This document shows positions 44,001-56,200 of a stretch of 64,000 nucleotides of DNA, piece by piece. How positions within the stretch are numbered: position 1 is the stretch's first letter; the number at the start of each line of letters is the position of its first letter. The position numbers and the translations under genes are program-made. This DNA is from JANXQG01 sp963824275 (lineage in GTDB: Bacteria > Planctomycetota > Planctomycetia > Pirellulales > Thermoguttaceae): NCBI GenBank assembly GCA_963824275.1, contig CAWGOT010000001.1, positions 682,001 to 746,000 on the forward strand, given 5' to 3'. The notes under the pieces were generated by a model that saw only the letters and a program-made list of their open reading frames with translations, ran no database searches and was not told the origin of the DNA.

Positions 44001-47000
44001 TGTCACCGTCTGCGTGATTGCCGAACTCGTGGTGCTTGTCGCCTTCACCGAGAACGATTCGGCCGTGCCCGGCACCGGCAGCGTGCCGGTAGGTTGCAAG
44101 TAGACGCCGACAACGCCGGTGCGGCCGGCCGGAATCGTGACGCTCGTGCCGCTTTGGACGATCGTAAAACCGGCAGGGACCGTAGGGAACGTCAGGTCGT
44201 ACGTATCGGCCAGCGGCCCGTTGTTCTGGATTACGGCCTGGTAGGCGGTCGGTACTTGCGCGCCGTCATAGGGCACTGTGAATGTCGGGTCAAGATTGAC
44301 CGCCAAGATCATGCCTGGCTGCGTGGACGTAATCGTGACGTTCACCAGTGCGTTGGCGACCAGGTTGGGGTCCGTGCTCGATTGTGCGGTTAGTTGAATC
44401 GCGTACGTGCCGCCTTGCACGCCGGCGGCCGGAGTCACCGTTACATTGCCGCTGCCGTCGATCGCAACCGTCCAGCCCGCCGGCCCCTGGGCCGTAATGC
44501 CGTAGGAATCGGCCAGGCTGGTATCGATCTTCGTCGCGAACGTGACGGGCGCGTTCTGGCTGGTCGTGACCGCGAACGGATTGCCCGAGACCGTCAACGC
44601 GTTGCTCGCGTTCCCGCTGAGCGTAAGGGCATCCGTTCCCGTTCCATTGGCTGCGACAGCGATCGTACCCGTGTAGCCATCGAGCGTAACGCCGTTGGTC
44701 GGATTGAGCGAAGCTCCGCCGGCACTGAACGTGCCGCTGCCCGGCCCCAGATCGATGGCATCGCCCGTCGCCGTGATCGAGACGGAACCCGAGAAGTCCG
44801 GCGAAGTGGTCTGCCCGCTGCCGCTCAATGCGGCCGAGTTCGTTGTGATCGTATAGGTCCCTGCGGGCAGCGTCGCTCCGTTAAGAGTGAGCCCGCCTGT
44901 TGTCAAAGTCAGTCGCGACGGTGCCCGTGACGGTCGCCGAGTAATAGTCCCAGTCGCCGCTGACACCCAGGCCGGTTTCCGCCGGCCCGTACGCGGAAAG
45001 ACTGCCCGTGCCATCGACGCTGAACTGGTCGGTCCCCGAGACATCCACCGCAACCGCACCGAGCGCGGCCAGCGCGACGGACCCGCTGCCGATGGTCTGG
45101 CCGCTGGAATTCGTCACGCTGGCGCTCGGCAGCGTCGAGCGCCGTCGTCTGAAGCGCGCTGGCCGCAGTCGAAGACCACGTTGCGCTGATTTGGTTCGAC
45201 ACCGAAACGGCGGCCGCCTTGACCGAACCCTGGATCGAACCGGAGAGCAAATCGCTCGTTTGCTGGACGCTTCCGGTCGCCTGATTCGCGGGCGACGCCG
45301 AGCGCGGCAAGGGATCTGAGACTATCGACGTAACCGCCGGATCCTGGCCGGTCAAGCGGCTCACCGTAGCGTTGAGCACAAGCGCGAACGTGTTTTTCGC
45401 AAATTCATTTGCACCATTAAGTGGGCCGGCGATGCCTCCAAAAATAGCACTCTTGAGGTTGGCAAGACCTGTGTCGCTGCTGATAGGTCCTGCCAACTGG
45501 AGTGCGCTGGCCACGAATTCGCTTTTTTCGATGAGATTGTCGTAGGCCTCTTTCACTTCCATCTTCGCGGTCTTCGAGTTCCGCAGCGGCTTCTTCCTGC
45601 TCGCTCTGCGAAGCGTTGAGCTCGTAAGCGACGCTCAAAACGGCCCCAGAGTCAAAAGCGACGAGTGGCGAAAAATACTTGATCACCTTGATTTGCAGGT
45701 CGAGGTTTTCGCCGACCAACGCGAGGAATTCCAGCGCCCCTTCATGGCCCCCATCGGCATCGACGCCAATGAATTCACCGGTAGCAAAGTCGATCTCGCC
45801 CCAGGCGATCGTCGGCACGCCGTTGAGCAGCACACTTTGGTCCGGGACGATCACGACATAACCGTTCAGGACATCGGTCGTAATCCGCGCCATGGCGTCC
45901 GCCGGGATATCGAGTCCGGCCAGCACGTTCAGGTTCTCGCTGCTAATGACGGCGGTGCCGATCCCCTGTGCCGCCGCGGCGTTGAAAACATCGAAGGTGT
46001 TATCGACCGCGAGCGTCTGACCGCTGGGCGTCAGAGCGGCAACCGCGTCGCGCTCGTCGATGTTCTCGAACATCCCGCGGGTCAAATTGAAGAGGTACGT
46101 CGCGGCCGTCGCCTGCCCTGGCGCGGCCTCCACGTACGGCGAGTCGCTGACGAGATCGATCGCGGTCGTCAGGTCCACCGGCGTCGTTGAAGCGGCGTCA
46201 AGCTGCTGTGAAATCAGTACGATCCGCGGCGTGTTGAAGTAGGCGGCCACAACGGACGTTGCGGCCAGCGTGTTAGTTTGCAAATCCGACATCGTCTGGA
46301 AGTTGTTTCCCAGCACTGCGCGTCAGGTCGACGCTATAATCCGTCGCGTACGTTTCGGCGATTTGGGCGTCAGCGCTCGTGTCTTGCAAGGCAGCCACTT
46401 GGGAGGCATCCGACTGCAGTTCCTGATTCAGTTCGGCGGTCGGATGCGGGTCGGGGGCCGCCGCCGTTACATCGAGGGTGTACGCATCGAAACTCGAAAA
46501 GGCCGGTTCGCCGCCGACCGGGATTGACACCTGCATGTTCCCGAATCCCTGCCGCGCCGCATAGCCGATCCGATCCAAGAGCGTCCGGCTGAAGGTCTGC
46601 GCAGTCACTCCCGCACCGCTTTGGGTGATGTTCAGGAATATTCCCGTCAGCACGGAGTTTCCCAGCGGGAAGCTCGAATAAACTTCCTGAAAACTGCCCC
46701 CCAGGATGACGCGATCGCGGGTCGAATTGTAGGCGTCGTCGCCCCAGGCAAGGTAGGGCACATAGGTGTTGGTTGTTGTGGTATAGGTAAATCCTGTCGA
46801 GTTGATCGCCGTGTTGAAGCCCAGCGTGAGCGGCCGCCCCACCAGATCCACGTCGTTGAACGTCTGATCGAAGACAACGTTTTCCGACAAGCCGTCGCTG
46901 CCCGCCACGAGCGCCGCGCTGGCCTGGTCCCAAATCTCTGCCGTCAATTGCACTTCGGTCGTCTGCCGCAAGCTTTGCGCCACTTCGGTGAACGTGCCTG

Positions 47001-49899
47001 TCGGCGCGGCAAACGTTTGCCCAATTACGGCCCCGGCAATCAGCGGATCGGCATTCACCCAACCGTTGCCCGCGTTGAACTGGAACCAGTAGTGGCTTTC
47101 AGTTTCGGTCTGGAGTGTTGAATCATCTGCCGGATCGGATATTGTCGTGGTGGCCGGAACAAGGTAACCCACAGTCTGATAACTGTTCGGGAACATCGAA
47201 AGGATGAGCTGCTTGGTCAAAGCGGTCGAGAGCGTGCCGGAAACGTATTGGGCCGGAATGCCGGAGGCCCGCAGCAGGGCTACGCCCAGGCTGGCCACAT
47301 CCAGGGCGTTGCCGGCGCTACTCCAGAGCGTGCCGCGGGCCCCGCGGAGCGAACCGACGTAGGAGTTGTAGCCGATATCGTCGTGCAGGAAGTTGAAGAT
47401 GTTCTGGGCATTGTAGCCGAGCGCCGCCGCTTCTTCCTGGACGTAGGGGTCGGTCGTGTTGGCGTCCGGCGTCGATGCCAGCAGGTTGGGATCGACCGTG
47501 CCGGAGGTGAGCGTGGCGGCGGGGGTCGAATTGGAAACCGCGCCGCCATCGAGCGTAGCATAAGCCTGAGCGCCCGTGTCGAGTTGCACGGGGAGGTTGC
47601 CGCCTGAAGGCGGGACTCCAACGGTGATCGACACGCTGGTCCAGTCGTAGCCCTGGATCGTGCCCAGGCTCCAGGCCAGGTTCTGGCCGCTTTGATCGGG
47701 CTGCTGCGAGGCGCTCAGAAGCGTCACGCCCGGGGCCAGCGTATCGGTCAAGAGTACGCCGGTCTCGGAGTCGGCCGACTCGTTATAGACCGTGTAGGTG
47801 ATGGTCTCCTGGTTGTTCTGGACGCTGCCGGTGAAGTACGCCGAGAGCGTGCGGCCGACCACGATATTGGTCGAGGGCGTGGCCGAGATCGGCGCCGGCA
47901 AGACCATTTCCTGCTGGCTGGTCGTGGCGAATCCGGCGGCCGAGACGGTGATCGTCGGCGTGCCCGGTTGCGTATCCTGGTACTGGAATGTGGCCGAGGT
48001 AGCGCCCTGGGGAATAGTGACGGTCGAACCGGTGAGCGCATTGCCGCTGGCGTTGAGAACAGGCCGCCGCCTGAGGAACTGGCCAGGGTCAAGGTCACGC
48101 CGCCGGAGCCGGCGGCCGCCGGGTTGCCGTCGAGATCCTCAATCTCGATGCTGATCGTAGCGGAGTAAGACGGATTGCCAATCCGTCCTACGGCGCTGGC
48201 AAGGAAGGTCTGGCCGAGCGTGACAAAGACCAGGCTCGGGGCCTGCGTCTGGAAGGCGCCGATATCGAGGCTGCCGCCCACGGTGCGGGGCAGGCCGCGC
48301 TGGTCCGTCGCCGGGAGGTTCGCCGCGGCGGCGTTGCCCGCGCCGATGGCAGGGCTGCCCGCCCGGAGCGCCATGGTCTCGGTGGGACCGCCCGAGGGTG
48401 CCCCCCCAGCGCGGCCAAGAGCGGCGCATTGCTGAACACGTCGCCCGGCCCCGGCGCGGGATCGGACGTGCTGTTGTTGACGAGCGTCCCCAGCAGGTTG
48501 TTGCCGCCGTCCGTGGTGATTGCGCCGTTAAGATCGGGATTCGTGCTCTTGCCCGTATTGCCGGCCAGGATGCTGTTCTCAACGCTCAGCGTGCCGGCGC
48601 ATGAGATCCCGCCGCCCAATTCGACCGTGCTGTTGCCGGAGATGGTGGAATCGGTCACCGTTACAACGCCGCCCGCCTGGTTCTCGATCCCGCCGCCCGA
48701 TCCGGTGCTATTTTCCGTCGAGTTCCCGGAGATCGTGGAGTTGCTCACCGTCAGCGTAGCGCCGGAGCTGTTCTCGATTCCCGCGCCGCCCAATCCGCTG
48801 GATCCGGTGCTGTTGCCGGAGACGGTCGAGTTCGTGAGCGTGAGCGTGCCGCCCGTTTCGTTGTCGATCCCGCCGCCCTGCGCCCGTCCGCGCCTCGTTG
48901 TTGGAAATGGTGCTCGACACCACCGTCGCGGTGCCGCTATTGCTGATGCCGCCTCCGCTGTCCGGTTGATTGCCGGTCACGAGGCTGCCGCTGAGCGTCA
49001 AGACGCCCTGCTGGTTATCGATGGCGCCGCCCAAATTGGCGGCAGTATTGCCGGGTAAATTGATGAAGGTGTCGCTCGTGAGTGTCGCCGTGGCGGAGTG
49101 GTTTTCGATCGCGCCGCCGTCGCCGCTGGTGGTGTTGCCCGTGAAGGTGCTGCCGCTGACCGTGAGCGTGCCCTGGTTTTCGCTGGAGATCGCTCCTCCC
49201 ATAGCGCTGCCCTCGTTGCTGGTGAAGGTGCAGTCGCTGGCCGTCACGCTTCCGCCCTGGTTGTCGACGGCCCCGCCGCCGCCGTTCGCATAATCACTGG
49301 TGAAGACGTCGTTGCTCAGGGTCAGCGAGCCCGTGTTTTCGATCCCGCCGCCCGATCCGCCGGCCGTGTCGTTGGAGAGGGTGGAGTTGCTCAGCGTCAG
49401 GCTGCCGGAATTGAGAATCGCGGCGCCGCTGGCCGTGCCATAGGAGCGGGCGCCTTCCAGCGTCAGGTTCGTGATCACGGCATGCACGCCGCTATCGACC
49501 TGGAAAATTCGGTTGTCGTTGCCGTCAATCGTCAGCGGCGTGCTGGGGCTGCTGCCGTCGATGGTGATCGTGCCGGTCCCGGCGCCGCTCAGTTCGAGTT
49601 GACTCGAGAGGGTAATGGTTCCGCTGCCGAGGCTGGAATCGAAGGTGATCGTGTCGCTCGTGCCGGCCGCCGCATCGAGGTCGGCCTGGGCCACGGCCTG
49701 CCGCAGGGAAAGCTCGGCCGCCACGGCGCGTGTCCGTGGGGTTGTTGACCACCAGCGTCGTGAGCATCAGCCGGTCTTCAAGCCGCTCGAAGGTCCGCGG
49801 CCCTCTCGGGACGAGAACGGATCGATAGGTTAACGCTTTCGCGGCCGGGCGGCGCCGCTTCAGGTTCTTGCTGCGAGAGAAAAACGATCCTGGGAACAT
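35105..49899 (-). CDS. Giant LEPR-XLL surface protein with beta-helix, transglutaminase-like, Ig-like and LVIVD-type regions (about 13 frame breaks)
   Basis: About 4,930 codons, with GAGGAAG upstream of ATG 49899. Order: basic N-terminus with FERLEDRLMLTT (LEPR-XLL-like); choice-of-anchor/beta-helix repeats SNSTISGN ending LPATDQRGLPRTVGGSLDIG (to about 48250); Ig-like; DUF11-like LTDTLAPGVTLLSAS; transglutaminase-like HDDIGYNSYVGSLRG, SAGNALDVASLGVALLRASG, HYWFQFNAGNGWVNADP (about 47400-47040); long Ig/CARDB-like regions (PTLPTGWTISG); LVIVD-type repeats DITIVNISNPASPTVVG (43200-40600); and a C-terminal cassette (38045-35105) of PQLALNAG, lectin-like and eight or nine YFYGSPGNDTYYAYA repeats. 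No N-terminal Sec signal is obvious, as usual for LEPR-XLL proteins. Frame changes lie near 49730, 48890, 48400, 48070, 46320, 45570, 45140, 44910, 42900, 42530, 38050, 36515 and 36410. The boundaries between some domains are approximate. A surface or adhesive role is inferred. Confidence 0.8.
42281..42318 (-). repeat. Palindromic G/C-run mini-repeat inserted in frame
   Basis: On the minus strand CCCTCACCCCCAGCCCCTC followed by TCCCGGAGGGGGAGG encodes LTPSPSPGGGGES in the giant protein. I recall very similar CCCTCACCCCC...GGGAGAGGGG palindromes as dispersed repeats in many bacterial genomes, so this is probably an insertion tolerated in a linker. Confidence 0.55.
47040..47400 (-). other. Transglutaminase-like domain without the expected cysteine
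   Basis: This region of the giant protein reads NIFNFLHDDIGYNSYVG, GTLWSSAGNALDVASLGVAL, LRASGIPAQYVSG, then SHYWFQFNAGNGWVNADP. Spacing, the His in SHYWF and the Asp in NADP fit the transglutaminase-like (papain-fold) superfamily. The position before the DxASLxxALLRASGIPA helix, where catalytic Cys normally sits, is Ala/Asn here. Confidence 0.6.
48165..48191. repeat. Palindromic mini-repeat inserted in frame
   Basis: The arms GTAAGACGGATT (48165-48176) and AATCCGTCCTAC (48180-48191) surround GCC; there is one mismatch in 12 bp. On the coding (minus) strand it reads VGRIGNPSYS at a domain border of the giant protein. I recall the ACGGATTGGCAATCCGT core as a common dispersed palindrome in planctomycete genomes. 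Confidence 0.65.
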
Positions 49900-50240
49900 G
49901 GGTGCTTCCTCACGTAAGTAGTTGCTGTTTCAGACGACCTTTCGAACGCTTCCGGACGGGAACGACATTTTAGAGGGGAGTCTTTCCAATAGGCACTTTT
50001 GGGGAAACCAGAAAACGTCCAGGTATTTTACAGGCTGAGTTGTCAAAAGCAATCGTGAGGAGTTGTCGCCGATTTCCCGTCAAGAGAGATACAGCCGTTT
50101 TTGCGAGGAAAACCCGTGCGAAAAGCAGCCCTTGACCGCTATAAAGCAGCAAGGACCTACTGCAATCGGGCAAGTTCGGGCAAAGACCATCCATCGGTAG
50201 CGTATTTATAGCTCGGGCTCCAAACCGGCTCGGCCGAAGG
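49900..50240 (-). promoter_or_regulatory. Promoter region between the two giant genes
   Basis: These 341 bp are clearly richer in A+T than the genes. On the minus strand TAAAAT (50025-50030) lies 16 bp from TTGCTT (50047-50052), and a good TTGACA is at 50041-50046 but badly spaced. A ribosome site GAGGAAG precedes the ATG at 49899. No gene is seen, and a separate promoter suggests the second giant gene is transcribed on its own. Confidence 0.35.
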
Positions 50241-53200
50241 CTAACCGCCCCAGACGCCGATCAGGCTCAACACATAATCCGTGGCGCCGCTGTTGTTTTG
50301 CGTGTTGACCTTGCCCTGGCCGACCTCGCTGCCGTCGGCAGTCACGGCCCCAAAATCGGCTGCCTCGTCGTTGAAGTTGCTGCCGTAAAGCTCGGCGATC
50401 GCCGCGTCCGTGTTCAGCGTGTTGTTGCCGGTCGAACCGTACAGATAGGCCGCGTCGCTGGCGTCCGTCTTGGGATTGGAATCGGAAGTCGCATAGCCGA
50501 AGATCGTGCCGAAGCCCAGCGCCGAGTTGGCATACGAAACCGGGGTATTGCCGCCGCCGCTGCTGCTGGGGTAGCTGCCGAACATGCCCGCCGACTGCAC
50601 CGTAGTGCTCTTGGCATAGACCGCGTAATCGCCGTAGGCATAGTACGTGTCGCTGCCGCCGATCGTACTCGGCGAGCCGTAGAAATAGGCCGCGTCGTTG
50701 GCGGCGTTGTACCCCGTTCCCACGTTCGTGGTGAAGCCGTTGGCCGAGTTGGCGAAGGAGACCGTGCCGCTGACGCCGCCGGTGGTGGAGCTGTAGCTGC
50801 CGTACATCCCCGCCGACGGCCCGCTGATGCCGCTGTTCTGGGCGTAGGCGTAGGCATAGTACGTGTCGAGACCTGGAGTACCGGGTGCCCCGCTGCCGCT
50901 GCCCGGCGAACCGTAGAAATAGGCAGCATCGTTGCCGCCGTTGCTCGCATTGCCCACGCTGGTCGTAAAGCCGTTGGCCAGATCGGCATACGAGATGCTG
51001 CCCGTGCCGCCGCTGGCGGCGTAGCTGCCGAACATGCCCGCCGACGGCCCGTTGAAGTTGGCGCTTATGAAATCCGCGTAGGCATAGTACGTGTCGTTGC
51101 CCGGCGAGTCGTAGAAGTAGGCCGTGTCGTTGCTGCCGTTGCCGGGGGTCGCAAAGGCCACGATCGTGGCGAAGCCGCCGGCCGAGTTGGCATAGCCGCT
51201 GCCGTACATCCCGGCCGTGGGCCCGGGAATTGTGCTGTTCTTGACGTAGGCGTCCGCATAGAACGTGCTCTGGCCCGGCGCATCGTAGAAATAGGCCGTG
51301 TCGCTGCCGCCGTTGGTCGACTCGCCGATGTTGGTGGCGAAGCCGTTGGCCAGGTTGGCATACGCGCCGAAACCGGCGTAACTGCCATACATCCCCGCCG
51401 AAGGACCGCTGGGGTTGCTGCTCACGTAGTCGGCGTAATCCCCGTAGGCATAGTAGACGTCGTTGCCCGGCGAGTCGTAGAAATAGGCCGTGCCGGTGGC
51501 CGTCGAATCTTGGGCGGCGGTGCGGGCCCGATCAGGATTCCCGCTCGCGCTGTGCATAATTGCCGACGTTGATGGCGAAGCCGATGGCCGCATTGGAGTA
51601 GCCGCCGCCGAAACTGCCGAACATGCCCGCCGAGGGCTCGACGCGGTTGCCGTTCTTGAGATAGGCGTAGGCGTAGTAGGTGTCGTTGCCCGCCGCGCCG
51701 TAGAAATAGGCCGTATCGCTCGTGTTGGGCAGCGTGTTGCCGACGTTCGTGGCAAAGCCGGTGGCCGCATTGGCATAGTTGACGGTGCCCGCGCTGCTGG
51801 TGTAGCTGCCGAGCATGCCTGCCGTATGTACGCCGCTGGAGTTGTAATCGGCGTTGGCATAGAACGTGTCGCTGCCCGTGGAACCGTAGAAATAGGCCAC
51901 GTCGCCGGCGTGGTTCGAATACCCGATATTGGTGCTGAAACCGTTGGCCACGTTGGCGTAGCCGGTGCCGTACATGCCGGCCGAGGGCTCGGCGGCGGTG
52001 CCGCTGTTGTAGGCGGCGTTATCGGCGTAGACATAGTAGGTGTTGTCGCCCGTGACGCCCTTCTTCGTGTAGAACTGGGCGATGTCGCCCGCATAGCCGT
52101 TGGCGACGATCGATGTCATGCCGCTGACCGAGACCGCGAAGTCCTGACTGGTATTGTTGAGTTGCCCAGTGCCATTGATATAGAGCAGGGCGCTATTGCC
52201 GCCCGCAGGACTGCCGGTCAAGGTGGCCGTGTCAAGATCCGGAGTACCGGGTGCCCCGCCCCCGCCCTGGAAGACGTAATTCGTGAATTCGCCCGTGGGC
52301 TGGAAGGTGTGGTTCTCGCCGTTGAGCGCCACGTCGATCATGGTTCCATTGTCGGCATCGGCGTTGAAAACAAACTGATCGTTGCCCGGCGTGCCGTCGA
52401 CGATGAGCGTCGTGCCGGGCGTGAAGAGGACGTCGTCGAGAAAGGCGGTCTGGGGCGTGGTGCCGGAGACTTGGGAATAGGTCCAGGTATAGACGTGCGT
52501 TCCGGGGGAGACCCAGTAGAACGACTCCTGCCAGCCCACGGCGCCCGTCCAGGTCTCGACGGGCTGCTGGCCGCTGTCCATGTGAAACGACAGCTCGCCG
52601 TCGCTCTGGTTCGAGGAGACATTCCTCCAGAAGGAGAACTCGCCGCCGGCGGCCTCGGTGAGGGTGATGCTCAGCGTGCTCGTGCTCCCTGCGCCGATCA
52701 CCCCGGACTGGGCGGCGAAACTGCTGGGGGCTGCACTGTTCGATTGCACCGACCAGTTGGCCGCCGCCGCCCCTGTGGAAGACAATTGCCAGGGCCAGGT
52801 GTTGAAATTGCCGGACGTGAACTGCTCGGAGAACGCCCCCACGGCGATGTCCTGCGCCGGCAGGTCGTCCGTGCCGGTGCCCGGTGTGGGCAACGTCAAC
52901 GACACCGGACTGCCACCGGCGTCGATCGTGCCGCCGTTGAGCGTCAAGGCGTTGGCCGAGGAGTAATCGATGTCGGAACTGCTCTGCCCGGACGCCACGG
53001 TGTAGTCGAAGGTGAGGGTCGAGGTGCCGCTCCCACTGGAGTAGGCGGCCATCGCGCCCGTGCCCGAGTTCAACGCCAATTGCGGCGTGCCCGTCACAGT
53101 GACCGTCTGGCCGAAATCGACCGTGATCGGGATCGTCGTACCCGGCCCATAAACCCCATAGGCCGGCGAGGATACGATCGGCGCGGGTGGGGCATTGCTG

Positions 53201-56200
53201 ATCGTGAACGTCAAGATGCCGGAATCGTAAGCGGGCACAAGGAACTTGCCATCGCCAAGGACGGTGCCGGGCGCCGAGTCGAAGTGGTCCGATTCCGAGG
53301 CAAAAGTAAGGATCTGGAAGGAGTCGCTAGTGCCGGGCGTGTAGCCGTCCAAAAAGGACGTGTTGAGGGTCCCACCGAGCGTGGCGCTGCCCGCAATCGC
53401 GAGCTGGCTGTAATCGTCCGGTCCGCCCAGGATCATGTCGAGCGCCCCGGCCGAGGTCTGCGCGTAATTGCCCTGCACCGTCAGCGTGCCAGGGGTGTCC
53501 CCGCGCAACAGCGTGCCTGCGTTGCTCAGGTTGGCCTTGATCGAGCCCGTGCCGTCCAAGGTGCCGCCATTGAGGTCGAAGTTGGCGGCGATGAGGGTGC
53601 CGTCCACGAGGGTGGTCCCGCCCGATTGCGTGTAATTCGCGCTTCCCGCGTTGAAGGTCGCACCGCTGCCGACGGTCACGGCGCCGGCGTTTTCGACGCC
53701 CGCCGACGTAGACAGGGCATAGCCGTCGGCCAGAAGCAAGGTGCCGCTGGCGGTGTTCGTGGCGAAGCCGGCAAATGCGGGGGTGGTCCCAGAGTCGCTG
53801 TAGATTTGCGAGGTCGCCCCGCTGAGGCTGATCGTGGCGGCGTTGGCGGTGATCGCGTCGCCCACCAGCGCAATGGCGCCGCCGTTGGAGACTGCCCACG
53901 TGCCGCCGGTCAACGTCCCGCCGTAGAAGTTGGTCAATGCGTCGGAGACGTAGAGAAGGCTGCCGCTCTGGTTGTCCTCAATCGTGCCCTGGTTGTCGAA
54001 GTCGCCAGAGCTGCCGCCCTCAATCTCGTCGAAGGACGATTCCCCGGAAACCGTGATGGTCGGATCAAGCGTGACGGTCTCCGAAGTAGTTCGCAGGCTG
54101 TCGGACGTTGTGACCATGTCGGCATCGTAACCGCTCAAGTGGATCGTCGCGCCGCTGACCAGTGTCCCGACGCCTATCGCCTGCGCGATGCTGGTGTCGA
54201 AGTAGAGCCTGGTGTCCTCGCCGGAGACGTTCAGGTCCGTGTTGAGGGTCAGCCCGCCGGCGATGGTCAGGGTCGCGGCAAGTGCCGACATGTCGAGAGC
54301 GCCGTCCAGGGTCACTCCGTACAGCACGCCGCCACCGACGCCCACGTAGTCTTGCGAGCCGACGTACTCGTAGCCACCCTCGGTGTCAATCAGTGAGGCG
54401 GCCGTCGCATCAACCATGCCGCCGTAAATCCGGCCGCCGTCGAAATACCAACTGCCCGTGCTGCTCGTGACGCCCGGGGTCAGCGTCAGCACGCCACCTG
54501 TAAAGGGGTTGTCCGCAGGGCGATTGTCCAGCGTGCCGATGAGGTCCACGGCGGCGTCTTGGCCCAGAGCGAGCGTGGCGAGGTTGTGCGCGCTCGGGTC
54601 GAGGCTCAGCCAGCCGCCCAGGTAGACGCTGGCGCTGCCGGTCGTGATCGTGCCATTGTTCACCCAGGCGTCGTTGCTCGCAAAGTAGTCGTAACCGTAG
54701 CCATCCCAGTCGTCCCAGTTGTCGCCCAGGCCAAGGATCGTGCCGCTGGCGGCCTGCACGGCGCCTTGGTTGGTCCAGGCCCCGCCCATGTAGATCCTTC
54801 CGCTGGTGACCTGAATGACGCCGGTCGTATTGTTGGTCCAGCTAACCAGCGAGGAGTAGGGATTATACGAAGGCAGGAAGGGATTATACTCGTCGAAGTC
54901 GATATTCAGTATGCCGTTGGCGGTCTCCTCGATCGTGCCCTGGTTGTCGATCGGTCCGTTGATGGCGCCGGTGTCGCCGGCGATGGGGCCGACAAGGGTC
55001 ATCGCGGAGGCAATCGTGAGCGGGTAGGCGGAAGGGAAGTAACCGTCTTGCACCGACGTTGAGCTGTTTAACGAGCTGTTCGTGACCTCGATCGTCCCGC
55101 CGCTGCCGAAGTTGATCGACCCGCTGCCCGCGAGGGTCTGCCCGAACGGCCCGCTATCGAAGTTGTGGACGAAAAACAAGGTGCTAACGTCGTCGAGTTG
55201 GAGGACGGAATTGAGGGTCAAGCCGTTGATGACCGTCAGGGTGCTGAAGCTGTCCACCGCCGCGCCGAGCACGGTCATGTTCAGCGTGCCGTCGACAGTC
55301 ACGCCGTCCAGGACGCCGCTGGTGTTGCCATTCACGTCATCATAGGGAGCGGTCAGCCCTACCGCGTTGAGCACGGCCCCGCCGCTGGTGGTGACCGTGC
55401 CCTGGTAGATGCGGCCGCCGTTGAGGTTCCAGGATCCGGTGCTGCTGGTGACGCCCGGCGTGAGGGCCAGTACGCCGCCCGTATCGGGGTTGTCCCTAGG
55501 GCTGTCGTCCAGCGTGCCATTCAGGAAGACGGTGTTCTGGCTGAGGTCGAGCGTGGCGACGTTGTGCGCGCTGGGATCGAGGCTCAGCCAACCGCCCAGG
55601 TAGACGTTGGCGTTGTTGGTCGCGATCGTCCCGTAATTCACCCAGGCGTCGCTGGTGATGGTGCCGTTGTCGACAAAGCTGCTGTTGGCATTGTTGAGGT
55701 CGTAGGGGCCGGCGTTCAGGTCGTCGCCCAGCACGGTCCGCGTGAGGCTGTTGATTTCTCCACCGTTGTTGGGCACGTAAAGGTTGGGATCGGCCGTGAT
55801 GGTCCCGTAGTTGGCCCATGCGCCGCCCAACTCCAGCACTCCGTCGGAGACCACGTGGATCAGGCCGGTAACGTCGTTGCTCCATCTCACCAGGCCCGAC
55901 TCGGTGTACTGGTCGAAGTTGATGGCCAAAATGCCGTTGGTGGTCTCGTCCTGGATGATGCCCTGGTTGTCGATCGGCCCGTTGATGGCGTTGGAGGGGG
56001 CGTTGAAGCTGCTCGGACCTTGTTCGTCGGAGATCGTGATGCCGGGTGCAAGAGTCACGACCTGGCTGCTCTGGTTGTCGATCGTAGCGCCGGCGCTGCT
56101 CATGTGGATGGTGGCGCTGGTGGCGAGCGTCCCCACGCCGACCGTCTGGGGATTGGTGTCGTTGAAATACAAATAGGTGTAGAGAGCGGAGAGGTAGACG

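Larger units (their letters stand above)
50241..53160 (-). repeat. Duplicated C-terminal cassette, copy 1
   Basis: Counterpart of 35105-38000. Nine repeats of about 55-60 residues of the type AYFYDSPGNDTYYAYADF, GPSAGMFGSYA, YADLANGFTTSVG can be counted, after a lectin-like domain. Compared with copy 2 it carries two 24-nt replacements (50868-50891 and 52234-52257) that add APGTP-L before DT. Confidence 0.92.

Noticed and set aside
51490..54396. A 968-codon open reading frame on the plus strand
   Set aside because: It lies wholly antisense to the giant minus-strand gene. Its composition (Arg/Gly/Val-rich, no motif) is what codon bias of the opposite strand produces.
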